This document shows, in pieces, positions 13,209 through 16,719 of a stretch of DNA of 16,719 bases; position 1 is the first letter of the stretch, and every line of letters begins with the position of its first letter. Source of the DNA: DAOTXL01 sp034434895 (GTDB taxonomy: Bacteria > Chloroflexota > Anaerolineae > JAAYZQ01); NCBI GenBank assembly GCA_034434895.1, contig DAOTYI010000035.1, forward strand, positions 1 through 16,719. Reading direction: 5' to 3'. The notes under the pieces were generated by a model. It worked only from the letters and a program-made list of their open reading frames with translations. It made no database searches and was not told the origin of the DNA. The position numbers and the translations under genes were made by a program.

Positions 13209-16200
13209 ATGCGACCTGAGGGTGGAGTCAGTCCTACTTTGTTCATCGGCCTGGGAGGTACCGGCCAAAAGGTTGCTGCCTGCCTGAAACGCAACCTGAT
13301 GGACAGAGGCTCAGGGCGGATGCTACCGGGCATCCGTCTCCTGGTCCTGGACACAGCCCGGCGGTTCGAGCAACCGGGATTGGATGATCCGGGCGAATAT
13401 CTGTACCTGGGCCAGGAGATTGCCCGCTATGTCCAGGAAGTTGTCCAGGGCCGGCACCCTCAGGTCAACCCCTGGTTCCTGGCTCAAGAGCATGCCAACA
13501 TCCTGGCCCGTGCCGATTTTATATGGGGGCAAAGCGATGCTTCCTTTCGTCAACTGGGGCGTCTGGCACTTTTCCAGGAGCTCCAGGCACCGGACCATTC
13601 CCGCCTCTATGCTTTGCTGACCGATGCGTTGAAGCGCATCCACGCCGATAGCGATGGAGAATCGGTCCAGATCCTGCTGGTCGCTTCGCTGGTGGGGACC
13701 AGCGGGGCCGGGATGGTGATTGATATGGCGTATCTGTCTCGCCGCCTGGCCCAACAGGCAGGGTTCCGCTCTTCCACCCTGTGGGGCTATCTGCTGTTGC
13801 CGGCAGCCTTTCGCACTTTAGCCCGTGCCACCGCTTTGCCGGCCATGCGCGCCCGGTCCTACGCCACCTTGCGGGAACTGGGCCGCCTCTCCTCGGAGGC
13901 GAGCTCTCGTCAACCGGTGCCCTTTCACTATCATGCCCACGGGGACGATCTGTGGCGGGGAGAGTGGTCAGGACCTCTGTTCGACTTTCTCTACCTGCTG
14001 GATGGAAGCCTGGCCGGTGATCTGCCGTTAGAATATGGCCTGGCTCCTTGCCTGGCCGACATCCTTTGCACCTTGATAGACCAGAAGGCAGGACAGCCGA
14101 TCAGAGAACACAGGCAAAATTTGCAGAGCGAGCTTGACAATCGCAGGAGGCGTGGCCTCTTGCCCCCTGACGGGGGAACCGTAGGGGCCGTGGGTGCTTA
14201 CACCATCGTCTTGCCCATCCAGGACCTGATCCAGAGCTGGAGCCTGCGCCTGGCCCTGGAGGTGTTGGACCTCCTGCTCGGCTCCAAGGGGGGGCAGGCC
14301 AACCGGCTGCCCCCCGATGCCAATCAGGAACGGCCAGGCCGTCACGGCCGCGACGAATTACCCGACTTTTTGAAACTCAGCCCGGTCCCCCATCCGCGGG
14401 ACCCGCAGCAGGCTATCGAGCTCCCTCCCTGGCTATCCCGCCTGACCAACCCTCCGCCAGCCCGGTGGGAGACCGCTGCCTGGCTCCAGGCCCTTGAACT
14501 CCAGGGAGAGGATGCTTTTTCCCCCTGCCTGACCGATCGGATCCTGACCTGCGACCGGACCCGGGGCGAATCGCTGGCCGAGAGCGTGGCCCGAATTGAC
14601 CGCCAGGTGCGGGAGTTCAAAGAGACCTGGCTGGGGGTCGAAGGACCTGATGGCCGCTTTCAGGGCGGCCGCTGGGAGCAGCGATTGGACGAACAGATTC
14701 AGACCCAGATCCGGCGTTTTGAACTGGCTCTGACCTGGTATCTGCTGGCCCTGCTCAATGGCCAGAGTGGTGATGCTCGACGGAGGAAGGGAGGCAAATT
14801 GGGCTATGCCCATGACTTTCTGTCGGGCCTGGCCGACCACCTCGACCGCGCCTGTCAGGTGCTCAGGGACGGCCAGAGGGCGCAGGCGATCCAACCGCGA
14901 CAGTGGTTATCCGCCCGGGACCTGGCCAGGCACCGCTTCAAGGAAATGACCCGGCTTGTGGATGGACGCGGCCCCTGGGCCCGGCGCAGGTTGGCCCGTG
15001 CCCAGAAAGAATATCTGGACCAGGAACAAAAGCGGGCAGAGATGCGACAAAGGGAGCTCGTTGACCGGGCCGGAGTCAAACTGGTGGAGCAGGCCCTGGA
15101 CCATGTCCGGCACTTGAGGGACCAGATGAACTCCTGGGGCCAGGCGCTGGCCCTGGGGCCGGAGAGCCTCTACAGGCGTTTACAAGACCGGCAACGGCGG
15201 CTCAAGACAGAGCGGGAAGACCGGCAAAAGATCGCGGTCCGTTGGACGATTTCTGATGACACCTTTGAGGAGGACCGGTATCGGTTTTATACCCACCCGG
15301 CTGGACAGAGTGTGGTTGAGGACCTGCTGGCCCAATTCGATTGGGACCTGGACCGGGACCTGCATCTGGGTTGGCGCAATCCGGCAGGTGGCCCGCTGCA
15401 ACCGCTGGACCCGACTGATGAAGGGGCCTTTCTGGCTTGGTGCCGGCCGGTGTTTGAGAGCGCCCTGGAGGTCGAGTCGGTGCTGAGCTATCTGGTTCAC
15501 TACCATCGTGACCCCGCCGATCTGGCCCGGCGGTCTGGCCGGCAGGGCGGTGTGACCTTAAGACATACCGCGGCCGATCCGTGGCGGGCCAACTATCTGT
15601 GCATAGCCCAACCCCACACAGACGGCGAGCGGGACTATCTCGATTCCTGGTTACAACATCTGGCCCGCCTGGCCGGCCAGGTTGTGGACCCGCAAGGCCA
15701 GGCTCCTCGCTTCGCTTCTCGCGTCTACACCGACGATCCCTTTCACTGCAACCTGATCTATATCGAAGAGCTGATCCCGCTCGACGCGGTAGAGGAATAT
15801 GCTCAGGCCCAGGATGAGTACTGGTCCTATCATCAAGAGCTCCAGATCCGCGATCTGGATCGCCGTTTCCTGCACATTTTCCCTGCCGAGGTCAATGCCA
15901 GCCGGTATGAAGACCGCCTCCGGCCACGCCGCTTCCTGACCCCGGAGATAGTGGCTCAACTGGAACACCTGGACCGCATGCGGCTTTTCCTGTTGTCCTA
16001 CCTGCACGGGCTGATTGCCCGGGAGGTGCCCCGGTCCCAGAAAGGGGGAGAGACCGCCTGGATTTTGACCTTGCCGCCAGATCGCTGGTTGCTGACCCCG
16101 GAGGGGCGCCGTGGTTCATTCCTGGAGGCGTTGACTACTTTTACTTTCAAGGGGCAGGACCAGGAGCGCCCTGACCAGTACCGCCACCCCATCGAGTATC

Positions 16201-16574
16201 AACAGGTTCAACAAACGGTCGAAGAGAGGGCGCAGCAGGATGCCCGGCGGCGAGTAGAGGAAGGGACTGCCGGCCGGTCCCTCCTCGATCATCGCCGACG
16301 CCTGATCCACACCCTTTCCGGCAGGGAGTGGGAGAGGGCGACCCTGGCTGCTGCCCGGGTGGACTGGTTGACCGAAGGGATCGATCGTCTGCGCACCGAG
16401 GCCCAGGAATGGCAGAAACATCTGCCCCAGCCCGAAGCACGCCAGATGGTGGACCTGTTGGAACTTTTCAGCCTGATGCTCCAGGAGGAGATCGAGCCTC
16501 TGGAGGAGGAGATCGGCCGCCAGATCCTGATCGCCATGGGAGGGCGGCGGGCTCTGCCGTTGGGCGGAGTCTGA
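13209..16574 (+). CDS. Tubulin-like (Tubulin_2 / FtsZ-like) GTPase, 1121 aa
   Basis: The N-terminus has the family's nucleotide-binding start 'LFIGLGGTGQKV' (G14-L-G-G-T-G19) and a 'LLVLDT' strand with D48. A glycine-rich loop 'SLVGTSGAGMVIDMAYL' (G163-T-S-G-A-G168) stands where tubulin/FtsZ carry GGGTGSG. A tubulin-like domain therefore covers roughly 10-370. The remaining ~750 residues are mostly helical, with coiled-coil stretches (about 600-690) and no membrane segment. The protein is cytoplasmic and likely GTP-dependent in assembly. Large FtsZ-like proteins of this kind (FtsZl-2 / PF13809) have been proposed to act in membrane remodelling; that is family knowledge from memory, not proof. 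A modest GAGGT Shine-Dalgarno precedes the ATG. It lies 30 bp after the vWA gene and 30 bp before the kinase, so one operon. Catalytic activity is uncertain because the loop is divergent. Confidence 0.85.
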   Translation: MRPEGGVSPTLFIGLGGTGQKVAACLKRNLMDRGSGRMLPGIRLLVLDTARRFEQPGLDDPGEYLYLGQEIARYVQEVVQGRHPQVNPWFLAQEHANILARADFIWGQSDASFRQLGRLALFQELQAPDHSRLYALLTDALKRIHADSDGESVQILLVASLVGTSGAGMVIDMAYLSRRLAQQAGFRSSTLWGYLLLPAAFRTLARATALPAMRARSYATLRELGRLSSEASSRQPVPFHYHAHGDDLWRGEWSGPLFDFLYLLDGSLAGDLPLEYGLAPCLADILCTLIDQKAGQPIREHRQNLQSELDNRRRRGLLPPDGGTVGAVGAYTIVLPIQDLIQSWSLRLALEVLDLLLGSKGGQANRLPPDANQERPGRHGRDELPDFLKLSPVPHPRDPQQAIELPPWLSRLTNPPPARWETAAWLQALELQGEDAFSPCLTDRILTCDRTRGESLAESVARIDRQVREFKETWLGVEGPDGRFQGGRWEQRLDEQIQTQIRRFELALTWYLLALLNGQSGDARRRKGGKLGYAHDFLSGLADHLDRACQVLRDGQRAQAIQPRQWLSARDLARHRFKEMTRLVDGRGPWARRRLARAQKEYLDQEQKRAEMRQRELVDRAGVKLVEQALDHVRHLRDQMNSWGQALALGPESLYRRLQDRQRRLKTEREDRQKIAVRWTISDDTFEEDRYRFYTHPAGQSVVEDLLAQFDWDLDRDLHLGWRNPAGGPLQPLDPTDEGAFLAWCRPVFESALEVESVLSYLVHYHRDPADLARRSGRQGGVTLRHTAADPWRANYLCIAQPHTDGERDYLDSWLQHLARLAGQVVDPQGQAPRFASRVYTDDPFHCNLIYIEELIPLDAVEEYAQAQDEYWSYHQELQIRDLDRRFLHIFPAEVNASRYEDRLRPRRFLTPEIVAQLEHLDRMRLFLLSYLHGLIAREVPRSQKGGETAWILTLPPDRWLLTPEGRRGSFLEALTTFTFKGQDQERPDQYRHPIEYQQVQQTVEERAQQDARRRVEEGTAGRSLLDHRRRLIHTLSGREWERATLAAARVDWLTEGIDRLRTEAQEWQKHLPQPEARQMVDLLELFSLMLQEEIEPLEEEIGRQILIAMGGRRALPLGGV

Positions 16575-16604
16575 AATCAAGCCTGTTTGTAAGGAGGAAG
16601 ACAG

Positions 16605-16719
16605 ATGTCACACGAAAGAACGATCCAGGCCAACAGCGGCAAAATCTACACCCTGCAGGAACGGCTGGGGGGAGGGGCCATTGCCGGCGTGTGGCAGGCC
16701 GTGGGAGGGGATGGGGAGC
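16605..16719 (+). CDS. Ser/Thr protein kinase, N-terminus only (runs off right edge)
   Basis: The first 38 codons. The ATG at 16605 has AAGGAGG (16591-16597) at an ideal 7-nt spacing. The segment 'YTLQERLGGGAIAGVWQA' fits subdomain I of Hanks-type kinases (glycine-rich loop GxGxxAxV, beginning near residue 22). The conserved Lys, HRD and DFG motifs are beyond the edge and cannot be checked. There is no N-terminal membrane segment, so the kinase domain is cytoplasmic. As the next gene after the tubulin-like GTPase, it may phosphorylate that GTPase, the giant helical protein or the vWA tail; this is inference. Confidence 0.75.
   Translation, partial: MSHERTIQANSGKIYTLQERLGGGAIAGVWQAVGGDGE

Noticed and set aside
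1..16719. CRISPR array, tRNA, rRNA or insertion sequence
   Set aside because: No regularly spaced repeats, cloverleaf-like sequences, rRNA motifs or transposase-like proteins were found on reading either strand.

Overview
The window looks like part of a GC-rich chromosome, most likely from the Chloroflexota (Anaerolineae-like). This is an inference from gene style: TPR- and FecR-type exported proteins, a large tubulin-like GTPase next to a membrane-anchored vWA protein and a Ser/Thr kinase, and a C-rich/G-rich hairpin repeat of a kind common in that phylum. No rRNA, tRNA, CRISPR array or transposase is visible. Nine complete genes and two partial ones are supported.

Left block (1-3213, minus strand). 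Three genes read leftward: a 592-aa membrane-spanning regulator (XRE-type HTH, three membrane helices, TolB-like domain, six TPRs), a 406-aa FecR-like/TPR lipoprotein whose ATG overlaps the regulator's stop (ATGA), and the signal peptide of an exported protein that runs off the left edge.

Divergent gene and junction (3214-3596). A 70-aa exported peptide gene with a very strong Shine-Dalgarno and its own hairpin terminator reads rightward from the regulator. The shared 115-bp intergenic region holds a plausible promoter for the regulator and three TTCAACA boxes on one DNA face. An XRE-HTH/TPR regulator beside a tiny secreted peptide resembles RRNPP peptide-sensing pairs, except that here the TPR domain is predicted to lie outside the membrane.

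Middle (3597-5127). About 480 bp without a convincing gene is followed by an orphan REC-LuxR response regulator (227 aa). A well-formed sigma-70-type promoter with an overlapping palindrome then precedes a small Phd/YefM-like antitoxin homologue that has no toxin partner in the window.

Right block (5238-16719, plus strand). A tightly spaced, probably co-transcribed array encodes a giant 1346-aa alpha-helical repeat protein, a metallophosphoesterase, a type I membrane protein with an extracytoplasmic vWA domain and a 135-residue cytoplasmic tail, a 1121-aa tubulin-like (Tubulin_2/FtsZ-like) GTPase, and the start of a Ser/Thr kinase cut by the right edge. Kinase plus phosphoesterase suggests reversible phosphorylation. 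The vWA protein could carry an outside adhesion or assembly signal across the membrane. The tubulin-like GTPase and the giant helical protein could be the cytoplasmic polymer or scaffold. The parts are well supported; the joint function is inference.
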